Below are positions 16,326 to 24,740 of a stretch of 64,000 bases of DNA, in pieces (position 1 is the stretch's first letter; every line of letters begins with the position of its first letter). The notes beneath the pieces are model-generated. The model searched no databases and was not told the origin of the DNA. It saw only the letters and a program-made list of their open reading frames with translations. Position numbers and translations under genes: made by a program. Source of the DNA: Bin87 sp965220505 (lineage in GTDB: Bacteria; Chloroflexota; Dehalococcoidia; Lucifugimonadales; UBA3495); NCBI GenBank assembly GCA_965220505.1, contig CBDCQE010000001.1, forward strand, positions 1,860,001 through 1,924,000, read 5' to 3'.

Positions 16326-17600
16326 ATGCTAACGATCGGTCACGAGGTTCGCCGCCCCGGTAAGTATCTGGGCGACGCCCCTGTCACAATCCCGGTGCCC
16401 GAGGAGCTGGAGACCACTCCCGGCATCCCCATGGAACAGCGCGAGGTTGACTGGTACTCCCGGGAATACCCCATCGAGACCATGAACATCACCGAGCGCG
16501 CCTCCCGCGACTGGGCCAACACCCTGCGCGACCAGCACGCCGAGATGCGTGAGATCCGCAAGGAGCACGACAAGCTCAATCGCAACCTCGTCATGGCCGC
16601 CCGCCTCACCGGCGACCTCGAGCCCACGTCCGACGCCTCCGGCGACGACGTCAGCGAAGCCATCAAGCAGAAGGCCCGCGAGCTCGGTTTCGTCGAAGTC
16701 GGCATCACCGCCTTTGACATCCGCTACGTCTATCAGAGCAAGAAGGACTGGGTCCGCTTCCCCCACGTCGTCTGCTTGGCCTACGAGCAGGACTTCGAGC
16801 CCACCCAGACCATCCCCAGCATCGACGCCGAGATCGTGCACTCCAGCACGTACCGGACCGAAGGCGCCGCCGGCCTCGAGCTCGGCAACTTCATCCGCGG
16901 CCTCGGCTATCGCGCCCAGGTTCACAGCCCCAACGACAACACCGGCCCCTACATCCCGATGTTCGTCGCCGCCGGCCTCGGCCAGCTGGGCGCTTGCGGC
17001 TACCTGCTGACCCCCCACGTCGGCTCCCGCTGCCGCATCATGATGATCACCACCGACGCCAACGTCAGCTATGACGAGCCCGTCGACTACGGCATCCACG
17101 CCTTCTGCCAGGTGTGCCAGGTCTGCGTGAACCGCTGCCCCGGCCGCGCCCTGATGCGGGACAAGATCTGGTGGCGCGGAATTGAGAAGAACAAGCTCTA
17201 CTTCAAGCGCTGCCGCCCGGTCATGGCTCGCTACCTCGGCTGTGGCGTGTGCATGAAGGTCTGCCCGATCCAGAAGTACGGCATGAAGGCCACCATGGAG
17301 CACTACGCTGCCACCGGTCAGGTCCTCGGCAAGGGCACCCACGACCTCGAAGGTTACAACATCGAGGGCAAGGGCTACTTCGGCCCCGGCGAGCTCCCCG
17401 TCTTCGAGCCCGGCTTCTTCGACATGCCTCACGGCGACACCGGCGAATGGGCCTTCGATTCGTTGAAGGACGCCGCCCGCGCCAACGGCAACGAGATCAC
17501 CGACGAGATGCTCAACGAGTTCCGCAACCAGGTGGTCCGCGGCCTCAACCAGAGCACCGACAACGTCGACATGATGTACGAGGAGGAAGACTACATCTAA
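16326..17600 (+). CDS. Reductive dehalogenase/QueG-like double [4Fe-4S] protein
   Basis: 424 aa. The C-terminal half has two ferredoxin-type cluster motifs, CQVCQVCVNRCP (about residue 262) and a Cys followed by CGVCMKVCP (about 310), preceded by AAGLGQLGACGYLLTP, the corrinoid-side motif of RdhA and QueG proteins. Unlike respiratory RdhA there is no twin-Arg signal, and no rdhB anchor gene is next to it, so it is expected in the cytoplasm. Start is fixed by AAGGAGGAGG 3 nt before ATG. Codon use differs from neighbours: Leu is almost always CTC rather than CTG and C-ending codons dominate, pointing to high expression. Function (dehalogenation or another corrinoid reaction) is not proven. Confidence 0.75.
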   Translation: MLTIGHEVRRPGKYLGDAPVTIPVPEELETTPGIPMEQREVDWYSREYPIETMNITERASRDWANTLRDQHAEMREIRKEHDKLNRNLVMAARLTGDLEPTSDASGDDVSEAIKQKARELGFVEVGITAFDIRYVYQSKKDWVRFPHVVCLAYEQDFEPTQTIPSIDAEIVHSSTYRTEGAAGLELGNFIRGLGYRAQVHSPNDNTGPYIPMFVAAGLGQLGACGYLLTPHVGSRCRIMMITTDANVSYDEPVDYGIHAFCQVCQVCVNRCPGRALMRDKIWWRGIEKNKLYFKRCRPVMARYLGCGVCMKVCPIQKYGMKATMEHYAATGQVLGKGTHDLEGYNIEGKGYFGPGELPVFEPGFFDMPHGDTGEWAFDSLKDAARANGNEITDEMLNEFRNQVVRGLNQSTDNVDMMYEEEDYI

Positions 17601-17648
17601 TTCGATGTAGCCATCCAAATCGGTCGGTTCTTCGGAACGGTCCAATCA

Positions 17649-17672
17649 GGGGGAGGGCAATTGCCCTCCCCC
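17649..17672 (+). terminator. Strong terminator after dehalogenase-like gene
   Basis: A 24-nt perfect palindrome, GGGGGAGGGC then AATT then GCCCTCCCCC, 49 nt after the stop codon, followed by TATTTGCGTTTT. This closes the single-gene unit. Confidence 0.8.
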
Positions 17673-17741
17673 TATTTGCGTTTTCAGCGCGTCCCCGGAA
17701 TCTAACTTGTCGCCAGCAAAGTGCTGCTCGGGGGAATCACC

Positions 17742-18899
17742 ATGACATCTATCTTCAATCTACCTGCCATAATCATTGTATCGGCAGCTATCCTCGCCGT
17801 TGCGGCTTGCAGTCCCGCAGCGCCGGTGGACTCCACCCCAGGACAGGCGCTCAGCGAGAGCGCAGCGGTTCCCGGAATCGAGACTGCGAACACCAGCGTA
17901 ACCCACCAGGACGGAGGACGGCTCGGCCGAATCAGGAACCGGGGACATGTCGTCTGCGGGACCACCAATGACGTGGTGGGGTACGGCTATCTTGACAACG
18001 ACGGAGCCAACGACGGGTTCGAGATCGACCTGTGCCGGGCAGTCGCAGTAGCCGTGCTCGGCGACCGTAACGCGGTGGAGTTCCACATCATCGGGTCGGC
18101 TGCAGAGCGTGGTCCCTCGTTGGCATCCGGAGAACTCGATATCCTGGCCTGGGTGAACACCTGGAGCAGCAGCCGCGACGCTACGTGGGGCGGCAACTTC
18201 GTCCATACCACGCTCTACGATGGCCAGGGATTCGCCGTACCGTCCGCCCTGGGCATCACCAGCGCCTACGACCTCAAAGGTGCCTCGGTATGCGTGGCTC
18301 AAGGGACTACAAGCGAGTTGAACCTCGAGGACTTCAACCGCCAGTACCAACTGGACATGAACGTGGTCACCTTCGAGACGTTCGAGGCGTCCATCGCTGC
18401 CTACGTGGCCGGCCAGTGTGACTCGTACACCACCGACCGCACCTTCCTGATGGACGAAATCGTCGCCGCCGGCGGAGCCGAGGACGAGCACGTCATTCTT
18501 CCGGAGACCATCTCCGAGGAGCCGATCAGCCTGGCCGTGCCCCACGGCGATGACCAGTGGTTCGACATCGTCAAGTCGGTGATCGGCATCCTGATCCACG
18601 CCGAGGCCTATGACATCAACTCGGGCAACGTGCCCACCGCAAGCACCGGCAACACCTCTGTTGATCGTCTCTTCGGCCTGGAGGGCTCCTGGGGTCAGGA
18701 CACCCTCGGTCTCAGCCAGACCGTGGCGCAGGACGTGGTCCGCGAGCTGGGCAACTACGGGGAGGTCTACGACCGCCATTTCGGATCTGGCGGGCTGGGC
18801 GTGCCGCGCCCGTCCGGCAGCCGCAACGCGCTGTGGGCCGACGCGCCGTGCCAGAACTGTCCAAAAGGCGGACAGATCTACGCACCGCCATTCCGGTAA
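17742..18899 (+). CDS. Amino-acid ABC transporter substrate-binding lipoprotein (family 3, AapJ-like)
   Basis: 385 aa from ATG at 17742. A signal peptide with lipobox LAVAAC (Cys about residue 22) marks a lipoprotein. LGRIRNRGHVVCGTTND, then GFEIDLCRAVAVAVLGD, and later DLKGASVCVAQGTTSELNL and CDSYTTDRTFL are characteristic of general L-amino-acid binding proteins such as AapJ/BztA. The family needs two permeases and an ATPase, none of which adjoin it: the flanks are the dehalogenase-like gene and a convergent TIR gene. It must share a transporter encoded elsewhere or act as a sensor. Confidence 0.87.
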   Translation: MTSIFNLPAIIIVSAAILAVAACSPAAPVDSTPGQALSESAAVPGIETANTSVTHQDGGRLGRIRNRGHVVCGTTNDVVGYGYLDNDGANDGFEIDLCRAVAVAVLGDRNAVEFHIIGSAAERGPSLASGELDILAWVNTWSSSRDATWGGNFVHTTLYDGQGFAVPSALGITSAYDLKGASVCVAQGTTSELNLEDFNRQYQLDMNVVTFETFEASIAAYVAGQCDSYTTDRTFLMDEIVAAGGAEDEHVILPETISEEPISLAVPHGDDQWFDIVKSVIGILIHAEAYDINSGNVPTASTGNTSVDRLFGLEGSWGQDTLGLSQTVAQDVVRELGNYGEVYDRHFGSGGLGVPRPSGSRNALWADAPCQNCPKGGQIYAPPFR

Positions 18900-18943
18900 G
18901 CGACCGAACGGCGTCACATGCCCGTGGACGCAGGGAAAAGCAT

Positions 18944-18969
18944 GAGGGGCGATCGGTTGGTCGCCCCTC
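18944..18969. terminator. Hairpin between convergent genes
   Basis: Arms GAGGGGCGA and TCGCCCCTC (9 bp) with an 8-nt loop, between the stops of the binding protein and the TIR gene. There is no U tract on either side, so it may act as a barrier rather than a classical terminator. Confidence 0.5.
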
Positions 18970-18994
18970 CGCGTGCGTCGAAGAATCCCAGCGG

Positions 18995-20278
18995 CTAGAG
19001 CTGGAGAGTGCGGGGATCGACCTCCCGGCGCGGAGGAGCGGCAGCGCTGACAGGCTGATCCTCGCGGAGGTTGTTGATCAGGTCTTCCAGGGCGGCCTGG
19101 TACTCGGCGGAGCCTTCGGACTGACCCGTAAGGTCGAAGAAGCGATAATCCTCGGCCATGAGGCGGGCAGCGCGGTTACGGCCAGCGCCCATGATTCCAT
19201 CGGCATCGACCAGGAACATGGTCCAGCTATCTGCGATTCGCTGTGCTTCGTGGGCGCCGGTGATGTCGTTGCGGACGGTCTCGCTGTCGAAACCCGCCGC
19301 GGTGCACACCACAATCAGCCGGTCGTAGTGGCGCACCCACCGCTCGATCTCCTCCTCGCCGGAGGTGGCGCGCCGGTCGACCAGGGGGTTACCCCGGAAA
19401 CCCTCGGCGAAGACCCAGGTGCGCACGCCCTGGGCGCGGAGGTTCGCTTCCAGCTGGCGAGCAAAGGGCACATCGGCGTCGGCGCAGGATATGTGGACTT
19501 CCAAGGTGGTTACCGGCGCGTCGGCAACGCTGTCCTGCAGTCCGACCACGGCCACCGGCACGCCGGACCCCAGGATAAAGGACTGCGGCAGCGCCCCGCG
19601 GGAGCGCAGCAGGGTGTCCAGACCGATGGTGCTGGGGGCGTCGTGGCGAACCTCCTCCAGCCCGACGGCGTTGTCAAGGGCGCAGTTCTGGAACACGGTG
19701 TAGCCGATAATACAGTTGCTGAAATCGGCCTCGCCGGTGACCACGTCGTTGAGCACGGCCTCGTAAAAATCGGCCTCGCTGAGGTTGCAGGACGACAGGT
19801 TGGTGCGCGATAGGTTTGCGCCGTTGAAGCTGGCTCCGGTCAGGTTGGCGCCGGTGAAATTGGCCCGGTCCAGATTGGCCCGGTCCAGGTTGACGTTGGT
19901 GAGGTCCGCGCCGGACAAGTTGGCTTCGGAGAGGGTGGCGCGGTCGAAGTTGGCGCCCGACAGGTTCGCGTTCCGCAGGTCGGCGCCGCGCAGGTTGGCT
20001 CCGGGAGCGATGGCGCGGCTGAGGTTGGTCTCGCGGAGGTCGGCTCGGTAGAAATGCGCGTCGTTGAGGTAACTGTTGGACAGGTCAGCCCGACGGATCA
20101 TCGCACCCATGAAATCGCCGCTCCGCATGTCGGCTCCCCGCAGATTAACCATTGGGATGCGGGCATGGCTCATGTAGCAGGCGTTGAGGTCCATGGGTTG
20201 GTTGGAGTGCTCTTCGCGCCAGGCGGCAACGGCGTCGCGCCCCTGCTTGACGATCTGGACCAGTGCGATGTCGGCCAT
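18995..20278 (-). CDS. Pentapeptide-repeat protein with C-terminal TIR-like domain
   Basis: 427 aa from ATG at 20278. Residues about 40-210 are A(D/N)LxX pentapeptide repeats (ADLRETNLSRA, ANLRGADLRNANLSGANFDR) forming a right-handed quadrilateral helix. Residues about 265-400 match a TIR fold: LEVHISCADADVPFARQLEANL, then GVRTWVFAEGFRGNPLV, then YDRLIVVCTAAGF. The usual catalytic Glu region (SxWCxxE) reads DSETVRNDI here, with Asp in place of Glu, so NADase activity is doubtful. No signal peptide. Known TIR proteins act in immune signalling; its role here is not known. It stands alone between two converging/diverging genes. Confidence 0.72.
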   Translation of the reverse strand: MADIALVQIVKQGRDAVAAWREEHSNQPMDLNACYMSHARIPMVNLRGADMRSGDFMGAMIRRADLSNSYLNDAHFYRADLRETNLSRAIAPGANLRGADLRNANLSGANFDRATLSEANLSGADLTNVNLDRANLDRANFTGANLTGASFNGANLSRTNLSSCNLSEADFYEAVLNDVVTGEADFSNCIIGYTVFQNCALDNAVGLEEVRHDAPSTIGLDTLLRSRGALPQSFILGSGVPVAVVGLQDSVADAPVTTLEVHISCADADVPFARQLEANLRAQGVRTWVFAEGFRGNPLVDRRATSGEEEIERWVRHYDRLIVVCTAAGFDSETVRNDITGAHEAQRIADSWTMFLVDADGIMGAGRNRAARLMAEDYRFFDLTGQSEGSAEYQAALEDLINNLREDQPVSAAAPPRREVDPRTLQL

Positions 20279-20378
20279 CTTTACACGTCTCCGTGAGGGA
20301 TTCAGCGACGATTTTAGCATAAAATTGCGCCGCATAAGGCCCCGGATCGAAGTGTCACGAGCGAGGAAGAAGAGCGAA

Positions 20379-20858
20379 ATGCGAGCATTTTACGCACCGG
20401 CAATAGCAGCGATGGCAATGGTTCTGGTCGCGGGATGCGCATCCGATCAAGAGGCCGGGCCTGCTAATGAAAACGAAACCGCGCACATGGTCGCCCAGGC
20501 GAAATTGACCGCCCATTACATCGACGCCGCGCTGGCGGCGGGCAAGTCTACGGACGAAATCAACGCCACCCTGAAGGTAATCGCCGACACCAGCATCATC
20601 ACGGAGTTCTGGGTCAGCGACGAGACGGGTCGGGTCGTGTTTACCACCCAGCCCGGGCTGGACTTCGCGTTCCCAACCGACCCCAATGCGGGAACCCAAG
20701 CAGCCCCCTTCGCGGACCTGCTGCTGGGCAACCAACAGGTGGTGACCCAGGGCATGCAACCACGCGATGCCGACGGCAAGCTGTTCCATTATGTTGGCGC
20801 AGCCGGCGTCGACCAACCCCGCATCGTGCAGGTGGGCATCGCCGGGCCAGAGCAATAG
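20379..20858 (+). CDS. Lipoprotein with Cache-like sensor domain
   Basis: 159 aa from ATG at 20379. The signal peptide ends at lipobox LVAGC (Cys about residue 20). The rest resembles a single Cache domain: helix MVAQAKLTAHYIDAALAAG, linker, then IITEFWVSDETGRVVFTT and FHYVGAAGVDQPRIVQVGI. Cache domains sense small ligands outside the cell, normally fused to a kinase or chemoreceptor; here there is no transducer on the same chain. Divergent from the TIR gene, 100 nt apart. Confidence 0.65.
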   Translation: MRAFYAPAIAAMAMVLVAGCASDQEAGPANENETAHMVAQAKLTAHYIDAALAAGKSTDEINATLKVIADTSIITEFWVSDETGRVVFTTQPGLDFAFPTDPNAGTQAAPFADLLLGNQQVVTQGMQPRDADGKLFHYVGAAGVDQPRIVQVGIAGPEQ

Positions 20859-20937
20859 TCAAGCGCGCCGCGCCGGCGAATGTGACAATTCGTTTCCGGC
20901 AATCCGCTTGGGAGCAGGAACTGGAGCTGAAAATGGT

Positions 20938-20966
20938 TTGCGGCGAATGGTGTTGACACTTATAAT
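20938..20966 (+). promoter_or_regulatory. Candidate promoter of coaX operon
   Basis: TTGCGG, 17-nt spacer, perfect -10 TATAAT (20961-20966), 49 nt before the coaX start. Confidence 0.5.
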
Positions 20967-20973
20967 GCCGCCG

Positions 20974-20997
20974 ATGAGATCAATTATCGAATCTCAT
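20974..20997 (+). promoter_or_regulatory. Inverted repeat in coaX leader
   Basis: ATGAGAT (20974-20980) and ATCTCAT (20991-20997) with a 10-nt loop, just downstream of the predicted transcription start and 17 nt before the coaX ATG. It could be an operator or an mRNA hairpin near the ribosome binding region, which lacks a clear Shine-Dalgarno. Confidence 0.4.
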
Positions 20998-21014
20998 TGG
21001 ATAACTTGGTTGAC

Positions 21015-21869
21015 ATGCTGCTGACAATCGACATCGGCAACACGGCCGTAACCATCGGGGTGTTCCGGGACGGGAGCGCCACCGAGGGGACAGGAAACGG
21101 GGCCAATCCGGTGGAGCGGCTGGTGACAACCATGCGCGTGGCCACCGACTCCCGTCGCCTCGCGGACGAGTACGGCATTCTCCTGAAAAACCTGCTCGAG
21201 TTCCGGGGGATCACGACGACGGACATCACCGCCGCCTGTATCTGCTCCGTAGTGCCGCCCCTGACCGGTATGTTCGAGGACCTGTGCCGCCGGTTCTTTG
21301 GGGTATCTCCATTGCAGGTCACTTCGCAGATCGACCTGGGGATGCCAATCCGTTATGACAACCCCCGGGACGTTGGCGCGGACCGGGTCGTGGACGCCGT
21401 GGCGGCGGTGGAGTTGTACGGCGCGCCGATGATCGTGGTGGACCTGGGCACCGCTACGGTGTTCGACGCGGTGTCACGTGACCGGGAATACCTGGGCGGG
21501 GCCATCGCGCCGGGGATTAACCTGTCTGCCGATGCGCTCTACTACAACACCTCCCAGTTGCGGCGCGTGGAACTGGTGGCGCCAGCAGAAGCGGTGGGAC
21601 GGAACACGACCACGTCATTGCAGTCGGGGATCGTCCTGGGCTACGCCGGACTGGTCACAGCAATGGTTGAGCGGTTCAAAGCGGAGATTGGAGAGGACTC
21701 CAAAGTCGTGGGCACCGGCGGGCTGGTGACCGTTATCGCGGACCACGCCCCGGTGTTCGATGACATCAACCAGGAACTGACGCTGGTCGGGCTGGACATC
21801 ATCTATCGCAAGAATGCCGACGGGGCTCCCGGGTCGAGCAGCGCCGAAAACCGGAACCGGGTGAGTTGA
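21015..21869 (+). CDS. coaX: Type III pantothenate kinase
   Basis: 284 aa from ATG at 21015 (TTG at 20997 possible). The start MLLTIDIGNTAVTIGVF is the phosphate-1 motif of CoaX; DVGADRVVDAVAA, VVDLGTATVFDAV and GGAIAPGINLSADALY are its other hallmarks, the last with the pantothenate-binding Asp. It makes 4'-phosphopantothenate, first step of CoA synthesis. The next gene, 1 nt away, encodes steps two and three, so this is a CoA-biosynthesis operon. Confidence 0.95.
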   Translation: MLLTIDIGNTAVTIGVFRDGSATEGTGNGANPVERLVTTMRVATDSRRLADEYGILLKNLLEFRGITTTDITAACICSVVPPLTGMFEDLCRRFFGVSPLQVTSQIDLGMPIRYDNPRDVGADRVVDAVAAVELYGAPMIVVDLGTATVFDAVSRDREYLGGAIAPGINLSADALYYNTSQLRRVELVAPAEAVGRNTTTSLQSGIVLGYAGLVTAMVERFKAEIGEDSKVVGTGGLVTVIADHAPVFDDINQELTLVGLDIIYRKNADGAPGSSSAENRNRVS

Positions 21870-21870
21870 G

Positions 21871-23070
21871 ATGGAATCCGCACTGGCCGGCAAGAACATC
21901 GTCCTGGGCGTGACGGGGAGCATCGCCTGCTACAAAGCGCTGGACCTCGCCAGCAAGCTGGTCCAGGCCGGCGCGAACGTCGAGACAATCCTCAGCTACG
22001 GCGCGACCCAATTCGTCACTCCACTGGCTTTCCGCAGCCTGACCCATCGGGCGGTGGTCACCGACACCTTTGACGCGGATTCCGAGCACAGCGTGGAGCA
22101 CGTCGCGCTGGCGCGGTGGGCAGACATCGTGGTGATCGCGCCGGCGACCGTACACTGCATCGCCAAGCTGGCCGGCGGGCTCGCCGACGACCCGCTGACG
22201 ACGACGGTGGTCGCTACGGAGGCGCCGCTGCTGGTGGCGCCGGCCATGGACGCCAACATGTTCGACCATCCGGCGACGCAGGAGAACGTCGCGCGGCTGC
22301 GCGGTCGAGGGGTGTTCCTGGCCGGGCCGGCGCCGGGCCGGCTGGCGTCGGGACTGATGGGAATGGGACGGCTGGTGGAGCCGGCGGACCTGCTGGGGCA
22401 TATCGCAGCGGCGCTGGGAAATGACGGCGACTTCGCGGGTCGCAAGGTGGTGGTAAGCGCCGGCGGGACGCAGGAGGCGATCGACCCGGTGCGGGTGATC
22501 ACGAACCATTCGTCCGGTCGCATGGGATACGCGGTTGCCGAAGCGGCCCGGGATCGCGGCGCTGAGGTAGTGTTGGTCACCGCGCCGACGGCGCTCCCGG
22601 ATCCGGCGCTGGTACGGACGGTGCGAGTCATGTCGGCACAGGACATGTGCGACGCGGTGTTGGAGGAGACGGCCACGTCGGATGCGCTGATCATGGCCGC
22701 CGCGGTGGCCGACTACCGTCCGGCGGTGATGGCGGAGCAGAAGATCAAGAAGACGGCCGCGGACGAGATGTCCATAGACCTGGAGAAAACGACGGACATA
22801 CTGGCGACGGCGAGGGGGAATTTCGTGCGCGTTGGGTTCTCGGCCGAGAGCGAGAACCTGGAGGCGAACGCTGCGGACAAGGTGCGGCGCAAAGAGTTGG
22901 ACCTCATAGTGGCCAACGACATCACGGAAGAAGGCAGCGGGTTTGGCGTGGACACGAACCGGGTGGTGCTGATTGACCGCGAGCTGGAGGTCGAAAGGCT
23001 GCCATTGCTCACCAAGTACGAGGTGGGCCACAGGATACTGGACCGAGTTGCGACGCTGCTAAGACCGTGA
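21871..23070 (+). CDS. coaBC: Bifunctional phosphopantothenoylcysteine decarboxylase/phosphopantothenate-cysteine ligase
   Basis: 399 aa, standard length. N-terminal FMN decarboxylase: ITGSIACYKA-like start LGVTGSIACYKALDL, the active-site HVALARWADIVVIAPATVHCIAK and PAMDANMFDHPA. C-terminal ligase: VVVSAGGTQEAIDPVRVITN, then SSGRMGYAVAEAARDRG and MAAAVADYRP, ending with KKTAADEMSIDLEKTTDIL. The two halves join near residue 190. Overlaps the sulP start by 4 nt. Confidence 0.95.
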   Translation: MESALAGKNIVLGVTGSIACYKALDLASKLVQAGANVETILSYGATQFVTPLAFRSLTHRAVVTDTFDADSEHSVEHVALARWADIVVIAPATVHCIAKLAGGLADDPLTTTVVATEAPLLVAPAMDANMFDHPATQENVARLRGRGVFLAGPAPGRLASGLMGMGRLVEPADLLGHIAAALGNDGDFAGRKVVVSAGGTQEAIDPVRVITNHSSGRMGYAVAEAARDRGAEVVLVTAPTALPDPALVRTVRVMSAQDMCDAVLEETATSDALIMAAAVADYRPAVMAEQKIKKTAADEMSIDLEKTTDILATARGNFVRVGFSAESENLEANAADKVRRKELDLIVANDITEEGSGFGVDTNRVVLIDRELEVERLPLLTKYEVGHRILDRVATLLRP

Positions 23071-24689
23071 ATTTCGACTACAGCCTCGACAAACTCCGCG
23101 GCGACATCTTTGGCGGCCTCACCTGTTCGGTGGTGGGCCTGCCGGTGGCTCTGGCATTCGGCGTAGCCTCTGGGTTGGGGCCTACGGCCGGCATGTACGG
23201 CGCCATCGCGGTCGGGTTCTTCGCGGCGGTGTTCGGCGGCACGCGATCACAGATATCGGGTCCGACGGGTCCCATGTCCATCGCCATGGCCGTAATCGTG
23301 ACGGCCCACGCCAACACCCTGGCGGAAGCGTTCACCATAGTGGTGCTGGCCGGGTTCATCCAGGCAGCGCTGGGACTGGCCCGCATCGGCCGATTCGTAG
23401 CCTACACGCCGTACTCGGTGATTTCAGGGTTCATGACCGGGATCGGCGTGATCATCATGATCGTGCAGATCGCGCCCTTCCTGGGATCTCCGGTGGCGGT
23501 GGGAGGAGTCATCGGGGCGGTTAACTCCCTGCAGGAAACCTTTACCAGCGTGAATTTCCACGCCCTGGCGGTGGCCGCCGTCACGCTGGTCGTGGGTATC
23601 CTGTGGCCCCGGCCCTTCCGGAGGTATCTGCCGGCGCCCTTGGCGGCAATGATCGTCGGCTGTGCGCTGGGCATCCTGTGGCTGAACGATCTGCCGATCA
23701 TCGGTGATGTGCCCACCGGTCTTCCGGACCTGCAGATTCCCGTGTTCTCGGTGGGGTTCATCCTGGGCGCCCTGGAGCCGGCTCTGGTGCTGGCCCTGCT
23801 CGGTTCCATCGACAGCCTGTTGACCTCGCTGATAGCGGACTCGCTGACTCGGACCCGGCACAATCCCAACCGCGAGCTGATCGGGCAGGGCATCGGCAAC
23901 ATGATCGCCGGTTTCATCGGCGGCCTCCCGGGCGCCGGCGCGACGCTGGGGACGGTGGTGAACATCCGGTCCGGCGGGAACACGCAACTTTCCGGAGCGA
24001 TTCGCGCCGGCGTGCTGCTCGCGCTGGTTCTCGGCCTGGGCCGGTATGTAGAGGCGATCCCCCACGCCGTCCTGGCCGGCATCCTCATGAAGGTGGGCTG
24101 GGACATCATGGACTGGCGGTTCGTGACGCGCCTCCACCAGATGCCGCGCGAGCACCTTGTGGTCATGCTGATGACCTTCGTGCTGACGGTGTTCCTCGAC
24201 CTGGTGACCGCCATCGCCATCGGCCTGATCGCGGCGGGCATGGCCAGCGCCCGTCTCCTGGAGCGCCAGGAACTGGACAGCGTGGTGTCCGTGCCGTTGC
24301 TTGACCAGACCTTCCTGTCTCCGGAATTGGACGCCGACAAAGATGACGCGTTCTCTGCCCGGGTCGGTCTGGTGTCGATGCGCGGTCGATTCTCGGTGGC
24401 CTCGTCCAGCAACCTGGTGAGCACCATTGGCCAGGACATCCAGGAGCACGAGGTGGTGATATTCGACTTCACCGAGACCGCGTACATGGACGACAGCGCG
24501 GCAATGGTGGTGGAGCAGATGATCGACGTGGCGCTGGACGAGGATACGGAACCCATCGTCATGGGGCTTTCGGGACCCGTGGAGCGTAACCTGCGGGCGC
24601 TCAACACTCTGCACCGGGTGCCGGCAGACCGTTTTGTCAGTAACCGGGACGAGGCGCGGGAAGTCGCGGAGAAGATACTGGCCGCATAA
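23067..24689 (+). CDS. SulP family anion transporter with STAS domain
   Basis: 540 aa from GTG at 23067, overlapping coaBC by 4 nt (GTGA). About 10-12 membrane segments are visible up to residue 405; the N-terminus LRGDIFGGLTCSVVGLPVAL and FGGTRSQISGPTGPMS are typical of SulP. A cytoplasmic STAS domain covers about 425-535 (VVIFDFTETAYMDDSAAM). SulP proteins carry sulfate, bicarbonate or carboxylates. The link to CoA synthesis may reflect sulfur supply for cysteine, which is inference. Confidence 0.9.
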   Translation: MNFDYSLDKLRGDIFGGLTCSVVGLPVALAFGVASGLGPTAGMYGAIAVGFFAAVFGGTRSQISGPTGPMSIAMAVIVTAHANTLAEAFTIVVLAGFIQAALGLARIGRFVAYTPYSVISGFMTGIGVIIMIVQIAPFLGSPVAVGGVIGAVNSLQETFTSVNFHALAVAAVTLVVGILWPRPFRRYLPAPLAAMIVGCALGILWLNDLPIIGDVPTGLPDLQIPVFSVGFILGALEPALVLALLGSIDSLLTSLIADSLTRTRHNPNRELIGQGIGNMIAGFIGGLPGAGATLGTVVNIRSGGNTQLSGAIRAGVLLALVLGLGRYVEAIPHAVLAGILMKVGWDIMDWRFVTRLHQMPREHLVVMLMTFVLTVFLDLVTAIAIGLIAAGMASARLLERQELDSVVSVPLLDQTFLSPELDADKDDAFSARVGLVSMRGRFSVASSSNLVSTIGQDIQEHEVVIFDFTETAYMDDSAAMVVEQMIDVALDEDTEPIVMGLSGPVERNLRALNTLHRVPADRFVSNRDEAREVAEKILAA

Positions 24690-24740
24690 CCAAAGCACCA
24701 AGGTTGGCTCGCCTCGCCGACCGGTACATGGAGGACGACA

